The notes under the pieces: model-generated
The model's input: only the letters and a program-made list of their open reading frames with translations
Databases searched by the model: none
Told to the model about the DNA's origin: nothing
In this document: piece by piece, positions 43,988 to 52,277 of the stretch
Layout of the letters: each line of letters starts with the position of its first letter
How positions within the stretch are numbered: position 1 is the first letter of the stretch
Assembly (NCBI RefSeq): GCF_039969785.1
Contig: NZ_JBDVNC010000037.1
Span: 124,001 to 188,000, forward strand
From: Shimia sp039969785
Lineage (GTDB): Bacteria > Pseudomonadota > Alphaproteobacteria > Rhodobacterales > Rhodobacteraceae
Direction of reading: 5' to 3'
DNA length: 64,000 nucleotides
Made by a program: the position numbers and the translations under genes

Positions 43988-44209
43988 CTAGTCTTCTTTG
44001 TCCACTGGGTCGAACGCAATAAAGAACTGATGTGCGCAGAACGCCGTCACTGCGCAGAACCCGATGGCCCACTCTGTGTTTCCATTCACGAACTCTATAA
44101 TCGCCCACAATGCACACGCGGCCACAACGACAACCCGCCGCCATACCGGAATGAAAATAGTGGATTGAACGTAAAAGATATCGCTCAGCTTGGGCTTCTT
44201 ATCCGACAT
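43988..44209 (-). CDS. Small membrane protein of unknown function
   Basis: This 73-residue protein has a polar start (MSDKKPKLSDIFYVQ) and one to two hydrophobic stretches (IFIPVWRRVVVVAACALWAIIEFV, about 18-41, and EWAIGFCAVTAFCAHQFFIAFD, about 46-67), ending in VDKED. I know no family for it. The ATG follows AGGTGA closely. It is isolated between an AT-rich gap and the upstream region of the racemase-family gene. The composition fits a real gene, and the hydrophobic pattern argues against chance. Confidence 0.55.
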   Translation of the reverse strand: MSDKKPKLSDIFYVQSTIFIPVWRRVVVVAACALWAIIEFVNGNTEWAIGFCAVTAFCAHQFFIAFDPVDKED

Positions 44210-44444
44210 AGCGTCACCTACTGACTTGTTTATCCCCTAGCGTCGGGCGAACCAAAGCTATCCATTCATACGGCTGGATAGCACGACACGCCACAGCCCG
44301 ATAGCCATGGCGCGCAGCTTTGAATGGTGTCTGTGATTTTTGCAGGCTCCGTCCTGACACGTTCACGCGCTACCGGCCAGATTTTCCGCTTTGAACAATT
44401 GCACACCCATCTTACCGTCGCGTCATCATCACCGGAGAATACAG

Positions 44445-45497
44445 ATGCGCATCACCCGTATGATCACCGCCGTCGAAGCCCATGCCGAAGGCGAACCCGG
44501 CCGCGTCATCACCGGCGGTTTGCCGCATCTTCCTGGCGCCTCGGTGTTTGAAAAAATGCAGCATATGCAAACCCATCACGATGACATCCGCCATCTGATG
44601 CTGCGAGAACCCCGTGGCAATCCTGCGCTGTGCTGCAACGCGCTTGTGCCGCCGTGCCACCCGGATGCCGACATGGGGTTCATCATTATGGAACAGACCG
44701 AATACCCGCCCATGTCCGGGTCCAACGCGATCTGCGTTACAACTGTTCTGCTGGAAACCGGCATCCTGCCCATGGTCGAACCCGTCACCCACCTCACCCT
44801 AGAGGCCCCGGCAGGTCTGATCGAGGTGCAGGCAACTTGCAAGGATGGCAAGGTCACGTCGGTCTGTTTCCAAAATGTGCCTGCCTTTGCCCTGCAACTG
44901 GACGCCACGCTTGACGTGCCCGGCATTGGATCGGTCACGGTTGATATTGCATGGGGCGGTATGTTCTTTGTGCTGGCACAGGCGGAAACGCTGGGCGTGT
45001 CGCTGCATCCTGATAACGGCTCCGAGATCGTGCGCGTGTCCGAGGCGATCCGCCATGCCGCCGCAGACCAATTGCCGGTGTCGCATCCGGACAACCCCGC
45101 GCTCAGCGGGCCCACGATTACCAACCTCTGGGCACAACCAACCGATCCGGCCACCCATGGGCGCGGCGCTATCACACTGTCGACCGGTGCTTTTGATCCG
45201 TCCCGCCCCCAGGACGCCAGCGGTATTCTGGACCGCAGCCCCTGTGGCACCGGCACCTGCGCCAAAATGGCGGTGCTGCACGCGCGCGGCCTGCTGAAAC
45301 CCGGTCAGGACTATGTCAACGCGGGCCCGATGGGCACAACTTTCACCGGGCGTATCCTCAGCGAAACCACGGTTGGCCCATACAAGGCAATTGTCCCGTC
45401 CCTTGCCGGTCAGGGCTGGATCTATGGCACGTCAAACTACACGCTTGATCCCACCGATCCATTCCCGCGCGGCTTTACCGTCGGGGACATGTGGTGA
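44445..45497 (+). CDS. Proline-racemase-family enzyme (hydroxyproline epimerase/dehydratase type)
   Basis: This 350-residue protein has the proline racemase fold. MITAVEAHAEGEPGRVITGGLPHLPG (about 6-31), NALVPPCHPDADMGFIIMEQ (about 64-83) and DRSPCGTGTCAKMAVLHARG (about 262-281) are conserved. The second acid-base residue is Cys (PCGTGT). The first position, usually Cys in MCGH, is Ser here (MSGSN, about 91), a Ser/Cys pair found in some 4-hydroxyproline epimerases and related enzymes. Racemase, epimerase or 3-hydroxyproline dehydratase activity cannot be told apart. ATG 44445 follows GGAGA. It is isolated and converges on the SLC13-type transporter. Confidence 0.88.
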   Translation: MRITRMITAVEAHAEGEPGRVITGGLPHLPGASVFEKMQHMQTHHDDIRHLMLREPRGNPALCCNALVPPCHPDADMGFIIMEQTEYPPMSGSNAICVTTVLLETGILPMVEPVTHLTLEAPAGLIEVQATCKDGKVTSVCFQNVPAFALQLDATLDVPGIGSVTVDIAWGGMFFVLAQAETLGVSLHPDNGSEIVRVSEAIRHAAADQLPVSHPDNPALSGPTITNLWAQPTDPATHGRGAITLSTGAFDPSRPQDASGILDRSPCGTGTCAKMAVLHARGLLKPGQDYVNAGPMGTTFTGRILSETTVGPYKAIVPSLAGQGWIYGTSNYTLDPTDPFPRGFTVGDMW

Positions 45498-45506
45498 TGT
45501 GCAAAC

Positions 45507-47393
45507 TCAGAACACGATGTTCAGCATCACCATCGATACCACCAGAAACAGGATGGTCATCAAGCCCCCGGTTTTGACAAAATCCACCACCTTGTACCCC
45601 GCCGGCCCCATGATCAACGCATTCACCTGATGGGTCGGGATGATAAACGAATTTGACGTCGAGATGGCCACGGTCAGCGCAAATATCGCCGGGTCTCCGC
45701 CTGCCGCCACGGCGATAGACACCGCCAGCGGCACCAACAATACCGTCGCCCCCACATTCGACATCATCAGCGAAAAGGCCGTGGCCAGTATCGCCACTCC
45801 GGTCTGTAACGCCCATATTGGCCACCCGTCCAGCAATGCGATAATGCCCTGCGCGATCCACTGCGCGGTGCCGGTATCCTGCACCGCCTGCCCCAGCGGG
45901 ATCAGGCTCGCCAACAGAAACACGGTGTTCCACCCCACCGCCTGATAGGCTTCGTCAATGGTTAGAACCCGGGTCAGCAGCATGCCAACCGCACCGGTCA
46001 GCAGACACAAAGACAGCCGTACATCGGTGAACAGGATCATCGCCAGCGACACCAGAAAAAACGCCAGCGCCCAGCCAACCTTTTTGGGCCGCAGCTCTTC
46101 TTGCGGGAAATCCGAAGTCACCACGACGAAATCGCGGTTTTGTTGCAACCGCATCAAGTTGTCCCAGCGGGTGTGCGCCACCAACATATCCCCGGCCTGA
46201 AACGGTACCAGACCAATCTGTGTCGACTCATGATCATCAGTCTGCACATGGCTCAGCACGTCTTCCTGCCGATGGATCGCCAACAGGCTCAGCCCATAGG
46301 TTTTGCGCAACAGCAAATCGCGCGGACTCTTGCCCAACAGCACACTATCCGGCGGGACAACCAGTTCGGCCACCCCGGCATTTGTCGCCGCAAACTCCTC
46401 GGCAAACACATCCAACGCAGGCATCACACGCAACCCGTATTTTTCGGCAAATGCCGCCACCACCGACCCTTTGCCGATGATAGCCAACCGGCAGGGCGCG
46501 GCGATCTCGGCCGTCAAAATCTGGATCATCGACGACTTGCCCCGGTAAAAAGTCGAAATGACATAAAGGTTATTCTCGTGATTGATATCGGCCAGAATCT
46601 CACCCACCAACGGGCTGTTCCCCGGCACATCCACTTCAAACACAATCGCGCGCAATCCATGCACCCGCTCCAGATAGGCTGACGTGCCCTGCCCTTCGCC
46701 CGTGGCCCCATCGCTCTCGGCGGATCCCGGCAGAACCCAGCGCCCCAGCAACAGGAAATAAGCGATGCCAGACACCACCAACGCCGCGCCGATTGGCGTC
46801 ACGGAAAATAACCCAAACGGCGCAATCTGCTGATCCGGCGCCAACCCGGCATTCACCGTGTCCACCAAATCGTTCAACAGGATCAGCGGCGATGATCCGA
46901 CCATTGTCATGGTTCCGCCCAAAATGGCGCAAAACCCCATCGGCATCAAAAGACGGCTCAGCGGAATGCCAGAGCGTGTCGAAATCCGGCTGACCACAGG
47001 CAGAAACAACGCAGCCGCACCGACGTTTTGCAGAAAGCTCGAAATCACGCCCACAGTCCCGGACACAATCGGCACAATCCGTGCCTCAGTGGTGCCGCCG
47101 CGTTTCAGGATTATGGCGGCGACTTTGTTCATCAGCCCGGTTTTGTCCAACCCGGCCCCGACAATCATCACCGCAATAATTGAAATCACCGCATTCGACG
47201 CGAACCCGTTGAAAAGCTGATTTACGTCCGCAACATTTTCCAGCCCCGGAACATAGCTCAGGATACCAATAAGCACGAGGATCAGGATCGCAGCCAGATC
47301 AATCCGGATGATTTCAGAGACAAACAAAAATACGGTAAATGCCAAAACGGCAACCACGACGCCCATCTCGGCGGTAAACTGAACAATCTCCAC
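45507..47393 (-). CDS. SLC13/DASS-type anion transporter with RCK_C domains
   Basis: This 628-residue inner-membrane protein has a helical first part (FTVFLFVSEIIRIDLAAILILVLIG; SSFLQNVGAAALFLPVV; GTMTMVGSSPLILLNDLV). Two TrkA-C/RCK_C domains lie in the middle (about 225-400: GLRAIVFEVDVPGNSPLVG and AELVVPPDSVLLGKSPRDLLLRKTYGL), followed by a second helical part (LMMSNVGATVLLVPLAVSIAV, SNSFIIPTHQVNALIMG). This is the SLC13 sodium:dicarboxylate/sulfate arrangement. GTG 47393 follows GGGAGGA by 6 bases. It converges with the racemase gene (9 bases), so they need not be related. Confidence 0.9.
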   Translation of the reverse strand: MEIVQFTAEMGVVVAVLAFTVFLFVSEIIRIDLAAILILVLIGILSYVPGLENVADVNQLFNGFASNAVISIIAVMIVGAGLDKTGLMNKVAAIILKRGGTTEARIVPIVSGTVGVISSFLQNVGAAALFLPVVSRISTRSGIPLSRLLMPMGFCAILGGTMTMVGSSPLILLNDLVDTVNAGLAPDQQIAPFGLFSVTPIGAALVVSGIAYFLLLGRWVLPGSAESDGATGEGQGTSAYLERVHGLRAIVFEVDVPGNSPLVGEILADINHENNLYVISTFYRGKSSMIQILTAEIAAPCRLAIIGKGSVVAAFAEKYGLRVMPALDVFAEEFAATNAGVAELVVPPDSVLLGKSPRDLLLRKTYGLSLLAIHRQEDVLSHVQTDDHESTQIGLVPFQAGDMLVAHTRWDNLMRLQQNRDFVVVTSDFPQEELRPKKVGWALAFFLVSLAMILFTDVRLSLCLLTGAVGMLLTRVLTIDEAYQAVGWNTVFLLASLIPLGQAVQDTGTAQWIAQGIIALLDGWPIWALQTGVAILATAFSLMMSNVGATVLLVPLAVSIAVAAGGDPAIFALTVAISTSNSFIIPTHQVNALIMGPAGYKVVDFVKTGGLMTILFLVVSMVMLNIVF

Positions 47394-47577
47394 GCGAAAT
47401 CCTCCCAATCAGTGAGAGTACGTTAGCAAGATTTCGAAATGATTTTCAATATTTGCAAATATTTTCACCGTTTTGAGACATTATTACTCACATCAACACC
47501 TTCTTTCGCAATATTCGAAGCTTAAAACGCAGACCGGGACGTGCGTTGATCACACGTCCCGATCTATTCAACAAACG

Positions 47578-47985
47578 CTATTGGCTGTCTCGCCTGCGGA
47601 AAATCAGCCAAAGCACGGCTCCAAAAAGGGTGAATTGCAGGGTGCTGGCCATCGCTTCGGTGGCCATCCATGCGCCAATCGAAGGGGCCGCGTATTTCGC
47701 AGGTTCCGCCAGCACAATATACGACGCCAGAAACATCCCGAAACAGGCCGACACCAACAGCGCCTGCTTCAATGTGACTCCTTCGGGCCAAAGACGTGTC
47801 AGAACAAGACCCATAATCGACGCCTGAACAATCATCGCCGCAAACCCCATCGGCAAGACGGGATCAGGCCGGATAAAGCTGATCGTGTCATAGTGATCAA
47901 CGGCAAGCACAAAATGCGATCCGCCCTGCACCCCGAAAGTCACCACCATGAACCCCAGAACTGTGATCAATATCCGCCCCATCAC
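47578..47985 (-). CDS. Four-helix membrane protein of unknown function
   Basis: This 135-residue protein shows four hydrophobic segments (ILITVLGFMVVTFGVQG; MGFAAMIVQASIMGLVL; QALLVSACFGMFLASYIV; TLQFTLFGAVLWLIF). A conserved-looking HFVLAVDHYDTISFIRPDP lies between the first two. I do not recognise the family. GTG 47985 / ATG 47982 directly follow the VOC gene stop, so the two are coupled and probably both controlled by the HxlR regulator upstream. It ends before an AT-rich gap. Confidence 0.7.
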   Translation of the reverse strand: MMGRILITVLGFMVVTFGVQGGSHFVLAVDHYDTISFIRPDPVLPMGFAAMIVQASIMGLVLTRLWPEGVTLKQALLVSACFGMFLASYIVLAEPAKYAAPSIGAWMATEAMASTLQFTLFGAVLWLIFRRRDSQ

Positions 47986-48333
47986 TCACATGCCCTCTGC
48001 CCGTTTCCACAACGCCAACGCCGCGCCACCGGGATCTTTGATGAACGTCGCCACTCCGGCTGGTCCCTGCAAATCCTGCGCCACAATCTCGGCCCCGTTT
48101 TGGGTGGCACGCGCCGTGGCTTCGCTCAGATCGTCGACCTCAATATAGGGCACCCATCCCTGCACCCCCGGCATCGCGTCACATGTCGCTGCAAACGGCG
48201 CGCCGGTGCCGTTGGTCAGAAATGTCATCGGGCCAATATCGTTATCCGACCAGCCGAAATTGGTTTTCAGGAAATCTGTGGTTTTACTGCGCGCGGGGCC
48301 AAGGTTGTCAAACCAGACAAAAGGTATGGTCAT
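47986..48333 (-). CDS. VOC-family (glyoxalase/dioxygenase-fold) protein
   Basis: This 115-residue protein is a member of the vicinal-oxygen-chelate superfamily. It has MTIPFVWFDNLGPARSKTTDFLKTNFGW (about 1-28), WVPYIEVDDLSEATARATQNGAEIVAQ (about 61-87) and VATFIKDPGGAALALWK (about 94-110). It may be a lyase, a dioxygenase or a resistance/binding protein. ATG 48333 has GGAGA 5 bases upstream; the TTG at 48345 is less likely. It diverges from the HxlR regulator across a region with two near-identical palindromes, so it is a likely target. Confidence 0.88.
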   Translation of the reverse strand: MTIPFVWFDNLGPARSKTTDFLKTNFGWSDNDIGPMTFLTNGTGAPFAATCDAMPGVQGWVPYIEVDDLSEATARATQNGAEIVAQDLQGPAGVATFIKDPGGAALALWKRAEGM

Positions 48334-48349
48334 GTTCGTCTCCAACTTT

Positions 48350-48402
48350 CACTTGCTTTTTGCAAGTTAAATATGCGCGCTGCCACTTGTGAATTGCAAG
48401 TG
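48350..48402. promoter_or_regulatory. Two palindromic operators between VOC gene and hxlR-type gene
   Basis: Two dyads, CACTTG-N7-CAAGTT (48350-48368) and CACTTG-N7-CAAGTG (48384-48402), lie 34 bp apart centre to centre in the 95-base divergent gap. They overlap the probable promoters of both genes. HxlR-family dimers bind such sites; that these bind this protein is inferred. Confidence 0.7.
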
Positions 48403-48428
48403 AAAAGTTTCGCGCTATATCATGAGCC

Positions 48429-48878
48429 ATGACAAAATCCGGAAAACCACCCTGGAACGGATGCCCCGTGCGCTATGCGGCAGGTATCTTTGGCGACAAG
48501 TGGAGCTTTGTTCTGCTGCGCGACGTGCTGTTGCACGGCAAACGCTATTACGGCGACTTTCTCGCCTCTGACGAAGGCATCGCCACCAATGTGTTGGCCA
48601 ATCGACTGGTCAGGCTCGAAGAGACCGGCATGCTGACCCGCCACGTAGACCACCAAAAGAAAAGCAAGGTCTGCTACTTGCCCACCGCCAAAGCGCGCGC
48701 CTTGCTGCCCGCGTTTTTGGGAATGATGGTCTGGTCAACAGAATACGATGCCTGCACCGAGGCCCCCGTCAGCTTTGCCGAGGCTTTTCGCGCCGATCCA
48801 ACAGGCACAATCGCATGGTATGAGGCCGAGATTGACCGCGTGAACGCACAGATCAATGCGCCAGCCCAGGCTGGTTAA
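48429..48878 (+). CDS. HxlR-family transcriptional regulator
   Basis: This 149-residue regulator has the HxlR winged helix: CPVRYAAGIFGDKWSFVLLRDVLLHGKRYYGDFLASDEGIATNVLANRLVRLEETGML (about 12-69). KVCYLPTAKARALLPAFLGMMVWS (about 79-102) forms the dimer part. The first cysteine (CPV) lies where HxlR/YodB-type redox or aldehyde sensors have theirs. A C-terminal helical extension (IAWYEAEIDRVNAQI) follows. It probably controls itself and the divergent VOC and membrane-protein genes through the palindromes at 48350-48402. The start is clear at ATG 48429. Confidence 0.93.
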   Translation: MTKSGKPPWNGCPVRYAAGIFGDKWSFVLLRDVLLHGKRYYGDFLASDEGIATNVLANRLVRLEETGMLTRHVDHQKKSKVCYLPTAKARALLPAFLGMMVWSTEYDACTEAPVSFAEAFRADPTGTIAWYEAEIDRVNAQINAPAQAG

Positions 48879-48880
48879 AC

Positions 48881-48897
48881 CTGAACAGCCTGTTCAG
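48881..48897 (+). terminator. Short hairpin after the HxlR gene
   Basis: An 8-bp inverted repeat (CTGAACAG / CTGTTCAG) with a one-base spacer lies 3 bases after the regulator stop, before the convergent ribE stop. The inner pairs must open to form a loop and no U-tract follows, so termination is doubtful. Confidence 0.35.
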
Positions 48898-48990
48898 CTT
48901 GATGAACAATCGCGGATTTGGCGTGAGCCACATGAAACCGACGTAATACCGACGTGACGCCGACGCTGGTTTTGGGCCGCTCAAATGTGG

Positions 48991-49587
48991 TTAATCCGTC
49001 ATCTCCGCCAACCGCGCCACATAACGCGCCAGCGTATCGATCTCCAGATTGATGCGATGCCCGACAGCAGCATCACCCCAGGTCGTCACTTCTTTGGTAT
49101 GCGGGATAAAGTTGATGCCAAAATCGCACCCATCCACCTCGTTCACAGTCAGCGACGTGCCATTCAACGCAACCGATCCCTTGGGCGCAATGAACCGTGC
49201 CAGCCCGGCCGGTGCGCGCAATGTGACACGGGTTGAATCCCCTTCGTCCACCATCGCAATGACCTCGGCCACACCATCGACATGGCCCGACACAATATGC
49301 CCACCCAGTTCGTCACCGACCTTAAGCGCCCGCTCAAGATTCAGCCGCTTGCCCACGGCCCAGCCATCGTCGCCAATATTGGTTTTGGAAACGGTCTCAG
49401 CCGAAATCTCGACATCGAACCAATCTTCGCCCAGCTCGATCACTGTCAGACACACGCCGTCACAGGCAATTGAGGCACCGATATCGATACCGTTTGTGTC
49501 ATATGATGTGCCGATACGCGCCCTTAAATCGCCGCGCTGTTCCAACGCGCGAACTTGCCCAATATCCGTGACTATGCCGGTAAACAC
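48991..49587 (-). CDS. ribE: Riboflavin synthase alpha chain
   Basis: RibE dismutates two lumazine molecules to give riboflavin, the last step of the pathway. The 198 residues contain two similar barrel halves: MFTGIVTDIGQVRALEQRGD... GASIACDGVCLTV (about 1-52) and GHIVSGHVDGVAEV... GSVALNGTSLTVNEV (about 95-155). The C-terminal helix (INLEIDTLARYVARL) forms the trimer. The ATG at 49587 is the standard start. It stands alone: on one side the HxlR/VOC block, on the other the plus-strand capsule cassette separates it from ribD. Confidence 0.95.
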   Translation of the reverse strand: MFTGIVTDIGQVRALEQRGDLRARIGTSYDTNGIDIGASIACDGVCLTVIELGEDWFDVEISAETVSKTNIGDDGWAVGKRLNLERALKVGDELGGHIVSGHVDGVAEVIAMVDEGDSTRVTLRAPAGLARFIAPKGSVALNGTSLTVNEVDGCDFGINFIPHTKEVTTWGDAAVGHRINLEIDTLARYVARLAEMTD

Positions 49588-49733
49588 GAGGCGTCTCCTA
49601 TTTCAATGCGCCCCAAGACCTACCTGCGTCAGCGCACCCTGACAACCCGCCACGGTTCGTCAATATGCCACCTTAATTCTGACGCAAGTTAACGCTAGGG
49701 TGCTTGGAAACCGTCGCTTAAAAGACTGGCACA

Positions 49734-51026
49734 ATGACGTATTCGAGTGGTGAAAATAGAGTATTCCTGTTCCTGCAAGGGCCGCATGGGCCCTTCTTTT
49801 CAGGGCTGTCCCGCATGTTGCGCCGCTCTGGCGCAGAAATCTGGCGGGTTGGCTTTAATGCAGGCGACCGGGCATTCTGGCGCGATACACGCAGCTATAT
49901 CCCCTTTACCGGCACGCCCGAAGACTGGCCCGACACGTTCCGCGACATCCTTTCGGACAAGGGCATCACCGATATTGTGCTTTATGGCGACACCCGTCCC
50001 ATTCACGCACAGGCCGTTGAAATCGCGCGCGCCGCTGGCATCGGCGTACATGTCTTTGAAGAAGGCTACCTGCGCCCCTACTGGGTCACATATGAACGGG
50101 GCGGCTCAAACGGACACTCCCGGTTGATGAAAATGACCATCCCCCAGATGGAAAGCGCCCTTGAAGGCTCTGATATGGAGGCACCTTTGCCGCCGGGCCA
50201 TTGGGGCGACATGCGTCAGCACGTGTTTTATGGCGCGCTTTATCATTGGTTTGTGATGTTCTGGAATCGCAAATACCGCAATTTCCGTCCGCACCGCGCG
50301 TTGACGGTCACGCGTGAGTTCCAACTTTACGTACAACGTCTGTTGCTCATGCCGTTTCAGGCTATCGAGCGCCGTCTGGCCACGCTGCGCATTCGGTTTG
50401 GCGGATTCCCCTATCACCTCGCCTTACTTCAGCTGGAACATGACAGCAGCTTTCAGATGCATTCGCCCTTTGACAGTATGTTCGACTTTCTCAAACTGGT
50501 GATCGAAGAATTCGCCGCCGGTGCCCCTAGGCATCATCACCTTGTTTTCAAGGCACACCCGCTGGAAGATGGCCGTGTCCCGCTGCGCCGCGAAATATCG
50601 CGTCTGGCGCGCGAACTGGGCGTTCAGGACCGCGTGCATTATGTACGTGGCGGCAAGCTGGCACAGCTCTTGAACGACGCGCGCACCGCCGTGACCGTCA
50701 ACTCAACCGCCGCTCAACAGGTTCTGTGGCGTGGCATTCCAATCAAGGTGTTTGGCGATGCGGTCTATAGCCAGCCCGAATTTGTCAGCACTCAACCCTT
50801 ACGCGACTTTTTCGGTGGCGCCAGCCGCCCGGACAACAAAGCTTATAAAACCTATCGCCGCTATCTGCTGGAAACCAGCCAGGTGCCCGGCGGTTTCTAC
50901 TCGGCCCGTGGGCGCCGACAGCTGATGCGCCAGGTGGTTGATATGATGCTTTCCCCCGATGATCCTTACGATGCGCTGAAGACAGGCACAGCGGCTCCAA
51001 GGCAACAGTTGCGTCTGGTGAACTAA
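49734..51026 (+). CDS. kpsS: Capsule polysaccharide export/modification protein (KpsS/LipB-like)
   Basis: KpsS-type enzymes add beta-linked Kdo residues to the lipid anchor of capsule polysaccharide at the inner face of the membrane. The 430 residues begin VFLFLQGPHGPFFSGLSRMLRRSGAEIWRVGFNAGD (about 10-45). VFEEGYLRPYWVTYERGG (about 109-126) holds the conserved EEGY block, and FKAHPLEDG (about 279) and VTVNSTAAQQVLWRGIPIKVFGDAVY (about 320-345) the KHP and SS/T motifs. It is first of three plus-strand capsule genes inserted between ribE and ribD. No ribosome site better than ACTGGC was seen. Confidence 0.88.
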   Translation: MTYSSGENRVFLFLQGPHGPFFSGLSRMLRRSGAEIWRVGFNAGDRAFWRDTRSYIPFTGTPEDWPDTFRDILSDKGITDIVLYGDTRPIHAQAVEIARAAGIGVHVFEEGYLRPYWVTYERGGSNGHSRLMKMTIPQMESALEGSDMEAPLPPGHWGDMRQHVFYGALYHWFVMFWNRKYRNFRPHRALTVTREFQLYVQRLLLMPFQAIERRLATLRIRFGGFPYHLALLQLEHDSSFQMHSPFDSMFDFLKLVIEEFAAGAPRHHHLVFKAHPLEDGRVPLRREISRLARELGVQDRVHYVRGGKLAQLLNDARTAVTVNSTAAQQVLWRGIPIKVFGDAVYSQPEFVSTQPLRDFFGGASRPDNKAYKTYRRYLLETSQVPGGFYSARGRRQLMRQVVDMMLSPDDPYDALKTGTAAPRQQLRLVN

Positions 51027-51121
51027 CAACCACAAGGTCTAGCTATGGATTTTTGGTTCGGATTCCGGTAACTTGCTAGAAAAACTTGAGGCAGAAAAAA
51101 ATAGGTCGAGGAGACCGAGCA

Positions 51122-52270
51122 GTGAAACCCTTACAAACACGATGGGCGAAGTGCGTCGTTGTCGTGGCATTGGTTGCCACGGTGTCTTCGTGCAGCCTTA
51201 TCCCACGAACCGGCCCAAACAAGCGCGAAATCTACTCTGGCTCCGTTCAGCGTGAAGGCGACGCTTTTATCGTCGCGGTGAATGATCGCGTCACGCGCGC
51301 CACCGCCGTGGTGCCCGCGCTTGGCTTTAGCAATGAATTTCAAAACGCCGGACAACTGGGATCAGATACAATCCGACCCGGCGACATTCTGGCCCTAACG
51401 ATCTGGGAAAACGTCGATAAACCGCTTTTGGGTCCAGAAGGCCAAGTGGCCGCCGTGCTTGAAGAAGTTCAGGTAGACGGCGCCGGATTTATCTTTGTGC
51501 CCTACGCAGGTCGCATCCGCGCGGCAGGCAATTCCCCCGAAGGCATCCGGCGGATTATCTCTGCCAAGCTCGAAGAACAAACCCCTGATCCGCAGGTCGA
51601 GGTGCGTCGCGCTGCCGGGGACGGGTCAACCGTGTCGCTGATCGGTACCGTTGGCGCGCAAGGGGTGTATCCAATTGAACGCCCCACCCGCACGTTGTCG
51701 ACCATGCTGGCCAATGCTGGCGGTGTAACCATCGTGCCCGAAATCGCTCAGATCACCGTATTGCGCGGCGAAAAGTCCGGCAAAATCTGGTTTCAGGATC
51801 TCTATGAAAACCCGCAGCTTGATATCGCATTGCGCGGCGGAGACAGAATTCTGGTCGAAGAAGACACCCGTGCCTTTACCGCACTTGGCGCAACCGGCAC
51901 CCAAAGCCGGGTGAATTTCACGTCCAAGGACCTGTCTGCGATCGAAGCCATCGCGCAGGTTGGCGGCCTGCTGACAACCAGCAGTGACCCAACAGGCGTC
52001 TTTATCTTCCGCAATGAAGCCGAGCTTGTCTCCAATGACGTTTTGGGGCGTTCTGACCTCAAGGGCGCTCAGCGTCTGGTCTATGTTTTGGACCTGACAC
52101 AGCCCAACGGCATGTTTGTCGCGCGCGACTTTGTCGTGCGGGATGGCGATACGCTTTATGTGACAGAAGCACCGATCACCACGTGGAACAAAACCATCTC
52201 AGCCATTACCGGCACACTCACCAGTGCCGACTCACTGCTTGAAGTGGGTGGACTCGGCACTGGCGGATAA
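51122..52270 (+). CDS. Polysaccharide export outer-membrane lipoprotein (Wza/KpsD-type OPX)
   Basis: This 382-residue lipoprotein has a signal KPLQTRWAKCVVVVALVATVSSC with lipobox VSSC (Cys about 24). A Poly_export domain follows (IRPGDILALTIWENVD; VQVDGAGFIFVPYAGRIRAAGNSPEGIRRIISAKL, about 83-165). Two SLBB-like parts (VSLIGTVGAQGVYPI, RTLSTMLANAGGV; LSAIEAIAQVGGLL) complete it. It should form the outer-membrane channel. GTG 51122 has GAGGAG 8 bases upstream. It lies between kpsS and kpsC, and no wzc/kpsMTE partner is in the window. Confidence 0.9.
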   Translation: MKPLQTRWAKCVVVVALVATVSSCSLIPRTGPNKREIYSGSVQREGDAFIVAVNDRVTRATAVVPALGFSNEFQNAGQLGSDTIRPGDILALTIWENVDKPLLGPEGQVAAVLEEVQVDGAGFIFVPYAGRIRAAGNSPEGIRRIISAKLEEQTPDPQVEVRRAAGDGSTVSLIGTVGAQGVYPIERPTRTLSTMLANAGGVTIVPEIAQITVLRGEKSGKIWFQDLYENPQLDIALRGGDRILVEEDTRAFTALGATGTQSRVNFTSKDLSAIEAIAQVGGLLTTSSDPTGVFIFRNEAELVSNDVLGRSDLKGAQRLVYVLDLTQPNGMFVARDFVVRDGDTLYVTEAPITTWNKTISAITGTLTSADSLLEVGGLGTGG

Positions 52271-52277
52271 ATTTGAC

